In this document: in pieces, positions 7,270 through 14,586 of the stretch
How positions within the stretch are numbered: position 1 is the first letter of the stretch
Layout of the letters: each line of letters begins with the position of its first letter
NCBI RefSeq assembly: GCF_000296815.2
Contig: NZ_CAIT01000009.1
Span: forward strand, 310,001-374,000
Direction of reading: 5' to 3'
Length of the DNA stretch: 64,000 bases
Origin: Fibrisoma limi BUZ 3
Lineage (GTDB): Bacteria > Bacteroidota > Bacteroidia > Cytophagales > Spirosomataceae
Position numbers and translations under genes: made by a program
The notes under the pieces: generated by a model
Seen by the model: only the letters and a program-made list of their open reading frames with translations
What the model was told of the DNA's origin: nothing
The model's database searches: none

Positions 7270-9785
7270 CAGAACTCTTTTTCACCAAATTCGTTGGTCG
7301 GCAATTTAGCCGGTTTGCTCCGTTGACGCAACGAATAGCTGATGTTCACCAGCAGAATGTCCTTCTCCTGAATGTAATTGGTCGTCGTGAAAAAATTGCG
7401 GCCCGGCATGGAGGTGCCCGGTATGGAGGTGCCCGGCATGGAGGTGCCACGGGTGGTGATGCGTTGTTCGTTCGTGGGTAGCCAGCCGAGTCCGATGTTC
7501 TGCCACTGCATGGTGATAGCCAGCCGATTGGCGCGAAAGCTTTTCCTGACGGAGAGGTTGGGCTGGAAGAAGCGGGAATCTTCACCCTGTGCTGTGATAC
7601 GTTGCGACAGGTAGTTAAGATTTCCCTGAATTACCCACGACGGTGCTGGCTGTACGCTTGTATTTACGTTAACCGAGTACACCCAGGCTGCGTTATTGAA
7701 TACCACCGCGTTCTGAAAGAATCGGGCTGCGTTCAGCTGGCCACTAATGACCGACCGATAGACCGTGCCACCAACGTAGAGCTTCCAGCCTTTGGTCAAC
7801 GCCAGATCCGTTGCTACCTCCAGACCGTATCGCTGCGCCCGGCCGGCATTTGTGTAGATTCGGTTCAGGATGGTATCGGCAAAGACACTGTTCACGCGGT
7901 TGACAATGTTTTGTATGTTCTGGTGATACAGGGTAGCCTGTAGCGTACTCCGGCCAATGGTTCGGCTAACACCCAGTTCGCTGAGGTCAACAAATTCGGG
8001 AAGCAGGGCCGGATCGCCCTGTTCGAGCGTTTCGGAGTGTTCGCGTTCGGGGAGCGGATTGAGCGCCAGGTTACTCGTGCGCTGCACCCGGCGGCTGTAC
8101 CCCAACCGGAGCTGCCAGGCATCGGTGGGTCGGAACACTACGTTAGCCGATGGAAACAAATTACGCAGCGACAGCGGAAAGAGCTGTTCCTGCGGCCGAA
8201 TCTGCACCTGCCGCTCCGCCGACTCAAAACGCAGGCCCGCCGTGTACTCCCAGCGTTTGGTTTTGCGGCCATACTGGCTATACAAACTATGGATCTGGTT
8301 CGACACCCGCACCCGACCCGTAAACGCATCAATAACCCGCAACGGCGCCCCACGCCCGTCCTGTTCCAGGAACCGGTAGTCGCCATCGTCCTCCTGATAG
8401 CGGTATTGATACCCCGCTTCCAGCTTGCCACCTGCCAGCGGCCACGTAGCGTCGACATTCGCCCGGGCGTTACTAATCGGCCGGGCGGTGGTTGTCAGCG
8501 TGTATTGCAGGGTGTCGCGGGTGTCGGTACGGTGAACGTTCAGGTTGCGCGTGAATCCATCCAGATAGTCATATTCGTACAGAGCACCGGCACTCAGCGT
8601 GGCCTTGTTTGTGAACGTATGCGTATAATCCAGATTAGCCGTGAAGAATTGCCCTCGCTTACGCACCAGATTGGTGTTGAAATAGCTGAACTGGCTCAGC
8701 GTCTGTCCCGTTGTGCGGTCGATGGTCCGGTTATTATAAATCAGGTCGGCGATCCGGTCTTCGGTGCGGTAGCCGTAGTACACCCCACCCGACCAGACAT
8801 CTTTCTTATTCGGGGTAAAGCTAACGGCCAATCGGTTTGTGAAGGTATATCGGTCAAAACTCCGCTCACCCACGCTGGGGAACGTCGTAAATCGATTGTT
8901 ACGGGTTGTGTTTACATCGCCCTCCCGCCGACCGGCAATGTCGTTGCGGAGATAGGCCGTGCTGAATGTCCAGTCCCAGCGGGCCGTGCGGTAGCTGAGC
9001 GTTATATCGGTACCGTATCGAACCGGTTTGCGGGCGTTGCCAAACGCACCAAGGCTCGGCAGGCCACCCTGCGCGTTCACCAGCACGGACAGCCCCACAT
9101 CAGCACCGGCTTTGGTAGTGATGGCAATGATTCCCGCTTTGCCATCGGGATCGTACCTGGCCGAGGGCGTCGTGATAACATCGATGGATTCAATGGTGTT
9201 GGCGGGGAGTTGGTTCAGTAACGTACCGAGGTTGGCCTGTACGGGTTTCCCGTTAAGCAGCACCAGAAACCCATTGGCTCCGCGCTGCGTCACTTCCCCT
9301 TCGGCGTTGATACTGATACCCGGCAGGTTCCGCAGCAGATCGGTGGCCGTGCCACCCACGGCCGCCTGGAACTGAGCGGCCCGGTACGTCTGCCGGTCAG
9401 CTTTTACGGCCAGATCGGACCGCTGACCGGTGATCACGACTTCGCTTAATTGATTGCTGGTGCCCTCCAGCCACAGAGTATCGAGCCGGAGGGTCTGCCC
9501 CTGCCGGAGGGTTAGAGGCCCTATGTCCCGCGCTTTGTAGCCAATAAAAAACGTCCTGAGCTGATACTGACCAGGAGGAATCGCGGCAATACGAAACACG
9601 CCGACCGAATCGGTGATGGTTCCAGCAACGGCCACTGAATCAGCGGGGCGGTACAGGGCTACGCTCACGTACTCCACGGGGCGCCTTGTTGTCTTGTCCA
9701 TGACTAATCCAGAAACTCCGGTCTGAGCATGAACCAGATGAAAGCAGATGAACGATAATAGAGTAGTCAATAAATGTTTGTGCAT
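7269..9785 (-). CDS. Outer-membrane beta-barrel family protein (TonB-receptor-like)
   Basis: An 838-residue outer-membrane protein. A signal peptide (about 1-20, ending VHAQ) is followed by a carboxypeptidase-regulatory-like domain (GLVMDKTTRRPVEYVSVALY). A plug-like domain (DLLRNLPGISINAEGEV; GFLVLLNGKPVQ; SIDVITTPSARYDPDG) leads into the C-terminal barrel of the OMP_b-brl_3 type. This class lacks a clear TonB specificity and is common in Bacteroidota; substrates are mostly unknown. Near the C-terminus is a tandem TSMPG repeat made by a 15-bp minisatellite (7402-7446). The last residues (NEFGEKEF) are polar rather than the usual barrel-closing aromatic pattern. It is probably co-translated with the DUF1905 gene downstream. 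Confidence 0.85.
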   Translation of the reverse strand: MHKHLLTTLLSFICFHLVHAQTGVSGLVMDKTTRRPVEYVSVALYRPADSVAVAGTITDSVGVFRIAAIPPGQYQLRTFFIGYKARDIGPLTLRQGQTLRLDTLWLEGTSNQLSEVVITGQRSDLAVKADRQTYRAAQFQAAVGGTATDLLRNLPGISINAEGEVTQRGANGFLVLLNGKPVQANLGTLLNQLPANTIESIDVITTPSARYDPDGKAGIIAITTKAGADVGLSVLVNAQGGLPSLGAFGNARKPVRYGTDITLSYRTARWDWTFSTAYLRNDIAGRREGDVNTTRNNRFTTFPSVGERSFDRYTFTNRLAVSFTPNKKDVWSGGVYYGYRTEDRIADLIYNNRTIDRTTGQTLSQFSYFNTNLVRKRGQFFTANLDYTHTFTNKATLSAGALYEYDYLDGFTRNLNVHRTDTRDTLQYTLTTTARPISNARANVDATWPLAGGKLEAGYQYRYQEDDGDYRFLEQDGRGAPLRVIDAFTGRVRVSNQIHSLYSQYGRKTKRWEYTAGLRFESAERQVQIRPQEQLFPLSLRNLFPSANVVFRPTDAWQLRLGYSRRVQRTSNLALNPLPEREHSETLEQGDPALLPEFVDLSELGVSRTIGRSTLQATLYHQNIQNIVNRVNSVFADTILNRIYTNAGRAQRYGLEVATDLALTKGWKLYVGGTVYRSVISGQLNAARFFQNAVVFNNAAWVYSVNVNTSVQPAPSWVIQGNLNYLSQRITAQGEDSRFFQPNLSVRKSFRANRLAITMQWQNIGLGWLPTNEQRITTRGTSMPGTSIPGTSMPGRNFFTTTNYIQEKDILLVNISYSLRQRSKPAKLPTNEFGEKEF
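7402..7446. repeat. Three tandem 15-bp units inside the outer-membrane protein gene
   Basis: CCCGGCATGGAGGTG occurs three times end to end (7402-7416, 7417-7431, 7432-7446), with a single C-to-T difference in the middle copy. On the coding strand each unit adds five residues (TSMPG, TSIPG, TSMPG), so copy-number change keeps the frame. Confidence 0.9.
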
Positions 9786-9898
9786 TCGCTCGGGCGATCA
9801 GTCGGCAAAAGATAAAGTAATTGGGCTGATAGTTGTTCAGTTTATTATTTATCAATTCGTTAAACATGATTTTTTCGATTCAGTAGTCTCCCGGCAGT

Positions 9899-10933
9899 TC
9901 ACGCTTCTTCTGTGTACCGCGCCAGGGTAGCGCGCAGGGAATCCGTAAGCTCCCGGACCAGACTGTCCGGCTGCAGCACTTTCAGATGCTCGCCGTAACT
10001 GCGCAGATGCATCAGCAGGTCGCGATTAGGAGCGAGTCGGAGCCGGATAATACACTCCGTATCATTATCGCAGATTATTTCCTGCGTTTGATGAATGGGC
10101 TTCGCCTTAACGTACCGCCCGAACAGGGGCGTAAACTGCAGCACAATTTCCTCGACCGGTCCGCTGCTGTCGGTAATCCCGTAGATGTGTTCAAACAGTT
10201 CGCTGACGTTGGTCAGTACGTTCGGCGGTACGTCGCAGGGATCATCCAGAATTTCCAGGTCGCTCATGCGGTCTAGTGCAAAAGTCTTTTCCCGGCCGCT
10301 GGGCGCGTCGTAGCCGATTACGTACCAGCTATCCGAAACTTCACGTAACAGAATCGGGTGCAGAATACGTAGTTTCGGGCGCTCCTCGCCGGGCGTCGAC
10401 GTTTCATGCTTGCGGTACCGGAATGCAACCTGCCGGTTCTGGTTAACCGCCCGGATCAGTGCCGGTACGTAATGCCGGTTCCCCCCCAGAATCCGCTCCT
10501 CTACGTACACCACCCGGCGCATCTGGCCCGCAGCATGGCTATCCCGTTTCACCTCCCGAATGATGTCGAGACTCTGCCGAACGCGCTCCAGGGCATTATC
10601 CAGTTCATTGGCTACCGAAGCCCCCTGGGTAGCAGCCAGCACCTCGCGGGCCTGCTCCATCGCTTCCATGTCGTCGGGGGTGAGCATCAGCTTCAGGAGC
10701 CGGAACTGCGGATTGGTGTAGTAATACCCGTTCCGCTTTTTGCAGTAGGCAATCGGCGCTTCGTGGTCTTCGCGCAGGCGTTGAATATCCTTCTCCAGCG
10801 AGGATACGGACCGGATGCCACACTTGTCCTGCAGGAGTTCAAATAGTCGCTGTTTGGAATACTGGCGCGGGTAACGGCTGATGATCTCGTCGATCAGGCG
10901 GTATCGCTGGAAAGCAGAGCGGGTGATGGGCAT
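9899..10933 (-). CDS. WYL-domain HTH transcriptional regulator
   Basis: A DNA-binding regulator of about 344 residues. The N-terminus is a winged helix (RYRLIDEIISRYPRQYSKQRLFELL, with SSLEKDIQRLRE as the recognition part; quoted as landmarks). The middle to C-terminal part is a WYL domain with the signature SWYVIGYD and the preceding YRKH / ILHPILLREV strands. A WCX-type extension follows. WYL domains bind ligands such as nucleic-acid fragments or nucleotides and often control anti-phage or DNA-damage loci (BrxR, CapW, PafBC). The frame is open to 10978, but the ATG at 10933 gives the usual MPITRSAFQRY start. It is divergent from the PARP cluster, with 159 bases between the starts, so it is the obvious candidate regulator of that cluster. 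Confidence 0.88.
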   Translation of the reverse strand: MPITRSAFQRYRLIDEIISRYPRQYSKQRLFELLQDKCGIRSVSSLEKDIQRLREDHEAPIAYCKKRNGYYYTNPQFRLLKLMLTPDDMEAMEQAREVLAATQGASVANELDNALERVRQSLDIIREVKRDSHAAGQMRRVVYVEERILGGNRHYVPALIRAVNQNRQVAFRYRKHETSTPGEERPKLRILHPILLREVSDSWYVIGYDAPSGREKTFALDRMSDLEILDDPCDVPPNVLTNVSELFEHIYGITDSSGPVEEIVLQFTPLFGRYVKAKPIHQTQEIICDNDTECIIRLRLAPNRDLLMHLRSYGEHLKVLQPDSLVRELTDSLRATLARYTEEA

Positions 10934-10963
10934 GAGATGTGATAAGGTAGGGACGCCGATTCT

Positions 10964-10991
10964 GTAGAGACGCAACATGTTGCGTCTCTAC
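10964..10991. repeat. Perfect 28-bp palindrome in the WYL/PARP intergenic region
   Basis: GTAGAGACGCAACA is followed immediately by its exact reverse complement. It lies between the divergent WYL regulator and the first gene of the PARP cluster. The sequence resembles palindromic intergenic repeats seen in many Bacteroidota and cyanobacteria, so it may be a dispersed repeat unit rather than a dedicated operator. Both readings are possible. Confidence 0.75.
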
Positions 10992-11027
10992 GGCAAACAT
11001 GCCAAAAATTTTTTCACAAAAAAAGAT

Positions 11028-11092
11028 GAACAGAAAAAGATTACGTTCTGGCGGGTAGAACTTTGTTCTGTCACTTTTAAACAACGATACAA
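11028..11092 (+). promoter_or_regulatory. Leader element copy 1 (upstream of the 163-aa protein gene)
   Basis: This stretch has GAAC, an A-rich spacer, then TTACGTTCTG, about 9 bases, AACTTTG, then AACAACGA just before the start codon. The same order of motifs occurs at 13299-13379 and 13737-13796, each immediately before an ATGAACAC start. It probably contains the promoter and a regulator binding site, since the AACTTTG part resembles a degenerate Bacteroidota -7 box. The function is inferred from conservation within the locus. Confidence 0.6.
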
Positions 11093-11584
11093 ATGAACAC
11101 GCTCTTTCGCCCTGCACGCCGGACCGCCTACGCCCAGAGCCAGGCCCAGCCGGCCATCCTGTTCCCGGCTATGACCCCGCAAACCCAGTGGGTTGGCGAA
11201 GCAGCACAACGCCCGCGTCCGGCCCGCCGACCGGCTCTGTCGGCTCAGCAATTGCTGGACGTAGAACTGGGGCTGTTTCTGGTATCTCAATTGCTGCCGA
11301 CGGCTTCGCCTGATGCGCTGCCCTCCCTGCTGAACGAGAGCAATGGCTCATTTCTGGAGCGCCGTACGTGGACACCCCGGCAACACAAATTACTCAACCG
11401 TGGGCGGGCTTTGCTGGCGCATATTCAGCAGCCAAACGTCTGGCACGCCCTGCTCGACGCCTACGCCAACACTCCGGACCGCCTGCAGGCCTACGACATC
11501 AGTACCGATCGTAGCCGGTTCAAAGAGAAGCAGGTAGGATTTTTCCGCAACCGGATTCTAATGCTCAAGCAAACGGTGGGATAA
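11093..11584 (+). CDS. Uncharacterised 163-aa protein, paralogue of the gene at 13797 (family A)
   Basis: I do not recognise a named family. The protein has a basic, Pro/Ala-rich N-terminus of about 50 residues. The helical core is clearly shared with the 151-aa protein at 13797-14252: LDVELGLFLVSQLLPT against LNVELGLYLLSELLPT, a LP.LLN segment, and WTPRQHKLLNRGRALLA against WTPRQHRALSQARVLLA, then VW..LLD.YA. There are no membrane segments or catalytic motifs. The invariant WTPRQH and ELGL cores suggest a structural or protein-binding surface. It heads the PARP cluster: the next ATG (11592) lies 7 bases after its stop. The ATG at 11093 is supported by the shared ATGAACAC start context of both paralogues. 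Confidence 0.7.
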   Translation: MNTLFRPARRTAYAQSQAQPAILFPAMTPQTQWVGEAAQRPRPARRPALSAQQLLDVELGLFLVSQLLPTASPDALPSLLNESNGSFLERRTWTPRQHKLLNRGRALLAHIQQPNVWHALLDAYANTPDRLQAYDISTDRSRFKEKQVGFFRNRILMLKQTVG

Positions 11585-11591
11585 GCTCAAC

Positions 11592-12998
11592 ATGCTATCC
11601 ACTCTCCATTTTTTCACCTGCTTAACCACACTTTATTCCATGATTTCCGGTCTGCTGCAGCGCATCACAACCAAGACAAACCCAGCAATTACCTTACAAC
11701 AAATTCAACCAGCACCAACCCCTGACAACCCTACTACAGGCTCCCACCCAGCCCTTCAGCCCAAAGCCGTACCCGCAAAGGCCTTCCGGATGGCCAAGCT
11801 TATTATGGTCACGGCCGAGAACAACAACAAGTACTATGAGATGCGCGAGAACGATAATGGTACGTTCACTGTGCAGTACGGTCGGGTGGGCGGCACGCAT
11901 AGCACGGCTACTTATCCGCTGGCACAATGGGACAAGAAGTTTCGCGAGAAAGTGGCGAAGGGGTATATAGATCAAACCCACTTGTTTGCCGAAACCCGCG
12001 TAGTAACGGACGCCAGCTCGATTGACAACCCGGCCGTACGCGGTCTGATGAGCCGGCTGCTGGAACTCGCCAACCGGTCTATCTATCAGAACTACGTCGT
12101 TACGGCTCAGGAAGTGACTCGCAAGCAGGTCGATGCGGCCCAGCGCCTGCTCGACGAACTGGCCGACATGATGGGGTCTGGCCTGAACACCGATACGTTC
12201 AACCGCACGCTGCTGGACCTGTTCAAAACCATTCCGCGCAAGATGGGCAAGGTCAGCGAACACCTCCTTACGCAGCCACCCCAGTCGGCCGACGAGCTGC
12301 AATCGCTCCGGGATCGGATGGCCGGTGAGCAGGATACGCTGGACGTCATGCGTGGGCAGGTCGAATTAACGCAGTCGACTACCCAGCCCGACCAGCCACC
12401 GGTTTCGCTCCTGGAAACGATGAACCTGACCATGGAGCCAGTGACGGACAAACGCTTACTGACGCTCATCAAGCGCATGATGGGTCCCGACGCCGACAAG
12501 TTCGATGCGGCCTTCAGCGTGTGTCAGGCCAGTACGCAGGCGGCTTTCGACAAGTACGTGAGCAAGCAGAAAAACCGCAGAACGCAGTTACTCTGGCACG
12601 GGAGCCGCAGCGAAAACTGGCTCTCGATCCTGAAAACAGGTTTAGTGCTACGTCCGGCCAATGCTGTCATTACGGGGAAGATGTTCGGCTACGGAATCTA
12701 CTTCGCCGATCAGTTCAGCAAATCGTTGAACTACACCTCTCTGCACGGGTCTGTATGGGCGAAGGGAACGCACCAGGAAGGCTATCTGGCTATTTATGAG
12801 GTACATGTGGGTGAGCAACTGGTCGTTAACCAACACGAACACTGGCATATGCAACTGGATGCCGACCGATTGCAACAGATTGATTCCAGGTACGATTCGG
12901 TCTACGCCCAACGGGGTGTGAGTCTGCTGAAAAACGAATTCATTGTGTATAACCAGGCGCAGTGTACGATCCGGTACATGGTCCGAATCAAGGTGTAA
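11592..12998 (+). CDS. WGR-domain poly(ADP-ribose) polymerase-like protein
   Basis: An ADP-ribosyltransferase resembling eukaryotic PARPs. The frame opens at 11592, but the recognisable protein begins with the Met at 11790 (MAKLIMVTAENNNKYYEM); the 66 residues before it are a Pro/Thr/Gln-rich extension that may or may not be translated. Counting from 11790: WGR domain about 1-85 (VQYGRVGG), helical PARP regulatory domain about 90-235, catalytic domain about 240-402. The triad is complete: His270 (LLWHGSR), Tyr304 (MFGYGIYFAD) and Glu383 (LLKNEFIVYN), corresponding to H862, Y896 and E988 of human PARP1. A glutamate at the last position is what chain-forming PARPs have. WGR domains sense DNA ends, so activation by DNA damage is a reasonable inference. 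No macrodomain or glycohydrolase is encoded nearby. The next gene starts 1 base after the stop. Confidence 0.93.
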   Translation: MLSTLHFFTCLTTLYSMISGLLQRITTKTNPAITLQQIQPAPTPDNPTTGSHPALQPKAVPAKAFRMAKLIMVTAENNNKYYEMRENDNGTFTVQYGRVGGTHSTATYPLAQWDKKFREKVAKGYIDQTHLFAETRVVTDASSIDNPAVRGLMSRLLELANRSIYQNYVVTAQEVTRKQVDAAQRLLDELADMMGSGLNTDTFNRTLLDLFKTIPRKMGKVSEHLLTQPPQSADELQSLRDRMAGEQDTLDVMRGQVELTQSTTQPDQPPVSLLETMNLTMEPVTDKRLLTLIKRMMGPDADKFDAAFSVCQASTQAAFDKYVSKQKNRRTQLLWHGSRSENWLSILKTGLVLRPANAVITGKMFGYGIYFADQFSKSLNYTSLHGSVWAKGTHQEGYLAIYEVHVGEQLVVNQHEHWHMQLDADRLQQIDSRYDSVYAQRGVSLLKNEFIVYNQAQCTIRYMVRIKV

Positions 12999-12999
12999 G

Positions 13000-13248
13000 A
13001 TGAACGCGAAACAAAAGAAAGCAGGGCTACGCGCCGTACGTATGGCCGCCACAACGCTGATCCTGGCCGAAGGCTGCACCACGACCTTATGCGTTAAAAA
13101 CTTCCTTCGCAACAAGAATTACCTGGCTTATCAGGCCGACGTATCGAAGTGGCTGTACGCCGTAGCCAAACGGGAAGGCTGGGCCGTCAACGACAATGGG
13201 CGCTTCCGGGTCTACTATTTTCCAAGCCTGAAACCCCTGCCGCAGTAA
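13000..13248 (+). CDS. Uncharacterised 82-aa protein directly after the PARP gene (family B)
   Basis: A basic 82-residue protein of unknown family, about 60-65 % identical to the protein at 13458-13706. The shared core is LAATTLILAEG-TTTLCVK-FLR-NYLA, then WLYAVAK-EGWAVNDNG-FR, here LYAVAKREGWAVNDNGRFRV. The arrangement of helix, helix-turn-helix-like segment (TTTLCVKNFLRNKNYLA) and a final beta hairpin around NDNGRFRVYYF is compatible with a small winged-helix fold. That is an inference from the pattern, not a database match. The ATG at 13000 follows the PARP stop by one base, so the two are translationally coupled. An upstream in-frame start at 12943 lies inside the PARP gene and is not needed. 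Confidence 0.72.
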   Translation: MNAKQKKAGLRAVRMAATTLILAEGCTTTLCVKNFLRNKNYLAYQADVSKWLYAVAKREGWAVNDNGRFRVYYFPSLKPLPQ

Positions 13249-13298
13249 GCACCGATCCGATAAAAATCACAAATCGAAAAAATATTTTTCAATCAGGC

Positions 13299-13379
13299 GA
13301 ACAACGTAAAAAATTTACGTTCTGCAAGTGCCAACTTTGATTCACAATCGAACGCAACAAGGGCCTTCAACAAGGACTA
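13299..13379 (+). promoter_or_regulatory. Leader element copy 2 with a strong inverted repeat
   Basis: GAAC then AACGTAAA, three A residues and TTTACGTT form an 8-bp inverted repeat. This is followed by CTG, a spacer and AACTTTG, matching leader copies 1 and 3. It ends at an ATGAACAC start whose frame stops after 12 codons (13380-13418). It may drive the 82-aa gene at 13458. Confidence 0.6.
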
Positions 13380-13418
13380 ATGAACACCCCGCGAGACCCT
13401 GATTCGGTAGTGACGTGA
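13380..13418 (+). pseudogene. Truncated start of a third family A gene
   Basis: After leader copy 2 comes ATGAACAC, the same first codons as the family A genes at 11093 and 13797 (MNT). The frame then reads MNTPRDPDSVVT and stops. No further family A similarity follows before the 82-aa gene at 13458. The simplest reading is a third leader-plus-gene copy that lost most of its coding part; a short regulatory leader peptide is the alternative. Confidence 0.45.
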
Positions 13419-13457
13419 GACAACGAATTTCTGAAAACACTAAACGTAAACTGTGTC

Positions 13458-13706
13458 ATGAAAACGCAACTCAAAAAAGCTGGTCTTGACGAGGTTCGCC
13501 TGGCTGCTACCACCCTGATTCTGGCGGAAGGTTTTACGACGACGCTCTGCGTGAAGGACTTCCTCCGTAAGCGCAACTACCTGGCCCAGCGGGAGCACAT
13601 TGCCGATTGGCTGTACGCCGTCGCGAAGCAGGAGGGTTGGGCGGTCAATGACAACGGCCTGTTCCGCATCTTTCACTTTCCGCGCCTGAAGCCACAGTTG
13701 CAGTAG
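13458..13706 (+). CDS. Uncharacterised 82-aa protein, second copy (family B)
   Basis: Paralogue of 13000-13248 and exactly the same length (82 residues). Conserved landmarks are KKAGL, LAATTLILAEGFTTTLCVK, FLRKRNYLA, WLYAVAKQEGWAVNDNG and the FHFP-LKP tail. The retained length and many synonymous or conservative changes suggest that both copies are under selection. It is predicted soluble, basic and possibly winged-helix; the function is unknown. It has its own upstream leader element (13299-13379) and is followed 30 bases later by leader copy 3. Unlike the first copy it is not coupled to the PARP gene. Confidence 0.72.
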   Translation: MKTQLKKAGLDEVRLAATTLILAEGFTTTLCVKDFLRKRNYLAQREHIADWLYAVAKQEGWAVNDNGLFRIFHFPRLKPQLQ

Positions 13707-13736
13707 CAGGCACCATCAGATCACATTGAAGCAGGA

Positions 13737-13796
13737 GAACAACGTAAACGCTACGTCCTGTGGGTACAACTCTGACTTGAACAACGAACAACACTA
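13737..13796 (+). promoter_or_regulatory. Leader element copy 3 (upstream of the 151-aa protein gene)
   Basis: GAACAACGTAAA, a short spacer and TACGTCCTG form an imperfect inverted repeat (ACGTA/TACGT). Next come GGGTACAACTCTG and ACTTGAACAACGAACAACAC just before ATGAACAC. The order and spacing of motifs match leaders 1 and 2, which places a shared regulatory site upstream of each repeated gene. Confidence 0.6.
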
Positions 13797-14252
13797 ATGA
13801 ACACCGCATTAACTTCCGCCTATCCCACCGTTCGCCCGGCCCTGTCCAGCCTTCTGCGCTGGCAGGAGCCGCTGGCGACTCGCCTGCGCAACCGCCACGC
13901 GCTGCCGGGCCGCGTAGCCAACCGGATGCTCAACGTTGAGCTGGGGCTGTATCTGTTAAGCGAACTGTTGCCGACATCTCCGCAGTACACCCTCCCCGAC
14001 CTGCTCAACGGCCAGGGGGCGGCCTATCGTCAGCGCCCGCCCTGGACACCCCGTCAGCACCGGGCGCTGAGCCAGGCCCGGGTGCTGCTGGCTCCCTACC
14101 GCGACCGCGAGGTCTGGTACAAGGCGCTGGATAAATACGCAACGCTACCGGGCAACGTCCGGCTGTTCACCCGGCTGGGTGGCTGGAACCCCGAAGCGGG
14201 CGGGTACGTCCTGCGCGAACGGCTGGCCATGTTCCGGGGGGCATTGGTGTAA
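13797..14252 (+). CDS. Uncharacterised 151-aa protein, paralogue of the gene at 11093 (family A)
   Basis: The second member of family A in this locus. It shares MLNVELGLYLLSELLPTS, LPDLLNG, PPWTPRQHRALSQARVLLA and VWYKALDKYA with the 163-aa protein, while the N-terminal 45 residues and the C-terminal GGWNPEAGGYVLRERLAMF part differ. It is basic and helical, with no signal peptide, transmembrane segment or known catalytic motif. It closes the PARP cluster and has its own leader element (13737-13796). It could be a partner, regulator or substrate of the PARP, but nothing in the sequence decides this. Confidence 0.7.
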   Translation: MNTALTSAYPTVRPALSSLLRWQEPLATRLRNRHALPGRVANRMLNVELGLYLLSELLPTSPQYTLPDLLNGQGAAYRQRPPWTPRQHRALSQARVLLAPYRDREVWYKALDKYATLPGNVRLFTRLGGWNPEAGGYVLRERLAMFRGALV

Positions 14253-14314
14253 TTCAACCCAGTACGTCAATGAGTAGTCGGGCCCGCTCTGTAGTGTATT
14301 GATCCCCTATTCGC

Positions 14315-14322
14315 TACCTTTG
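14315..14322 (+). promoter_or_regulatory. Candidate Bacteroidota -7 promoter box for the antitoxin gene
   Basis: TACCTTTG matches the TAnnTTTG consensus, 15 bases before the DUF433 start at 14338. An upstream -33 box is not clear. Confidence 0.5.
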
Positions 14323-14337
14323 TAAAAATACGAACGC

Positions 14338-14586
14338 ATGAACTGGCAGGAATACATAGTTGCCGATGACACAGTCCTGTCTGGAAAACCGACTATTAAG
14401 GGGACGAGGTTATCCGTTGAATTTTTGTTAGAGCGACTGGCCGACGGCTGGACTGAGCAAGATTTGCTGGATAATTATCCACGTTTGACAAAAGAAGCGC
14501 TACAGGCCATGTTTGCTTTTGTTCATGCCAATGTGAAAGATAATCTACTGCTGTTTCCAGCTCACAACCTGCGCCGGGCTTCATAA
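14338..14586 (+). CDS. DUF433 family antitoxin-like protein
   Basis: An 82-residue protein with the DUF433 helix-turn-helix-like core: DDTVLSGKPTIKGTRLSVEF, then LLERLADGWTEQDLLDNYP and LTKEALQAMFAFV. DUF433 proteins are usually the antitoxin of a pair with a DUF5615 PIN-like nuclease, and here the remains of such a toxin follow at once. The TAA stop overlaps what would have been the toxin start: changing base 14585 from A to G would recreate the classic ATGA stop/start overlap. The antitoxin itself appears intact and is now an orphan. Confidence 0.82.
   Translation: MNWQEYIVADDTVLSGKPTIKGTRLSVEFLLERLADGWTEQDLLDNYPRLTKEALQAMFAFVHANVKDNLLLFPAHNLRRAS

Noticed and set aside
8037-9221. A 394-codon plus-strand open frame opposite the outer-membrane protein gene
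   Set aside because: It is antisense to a clear beta-barrel coding region, has no family motif and reflects GC-rich codon bias on the other strand.
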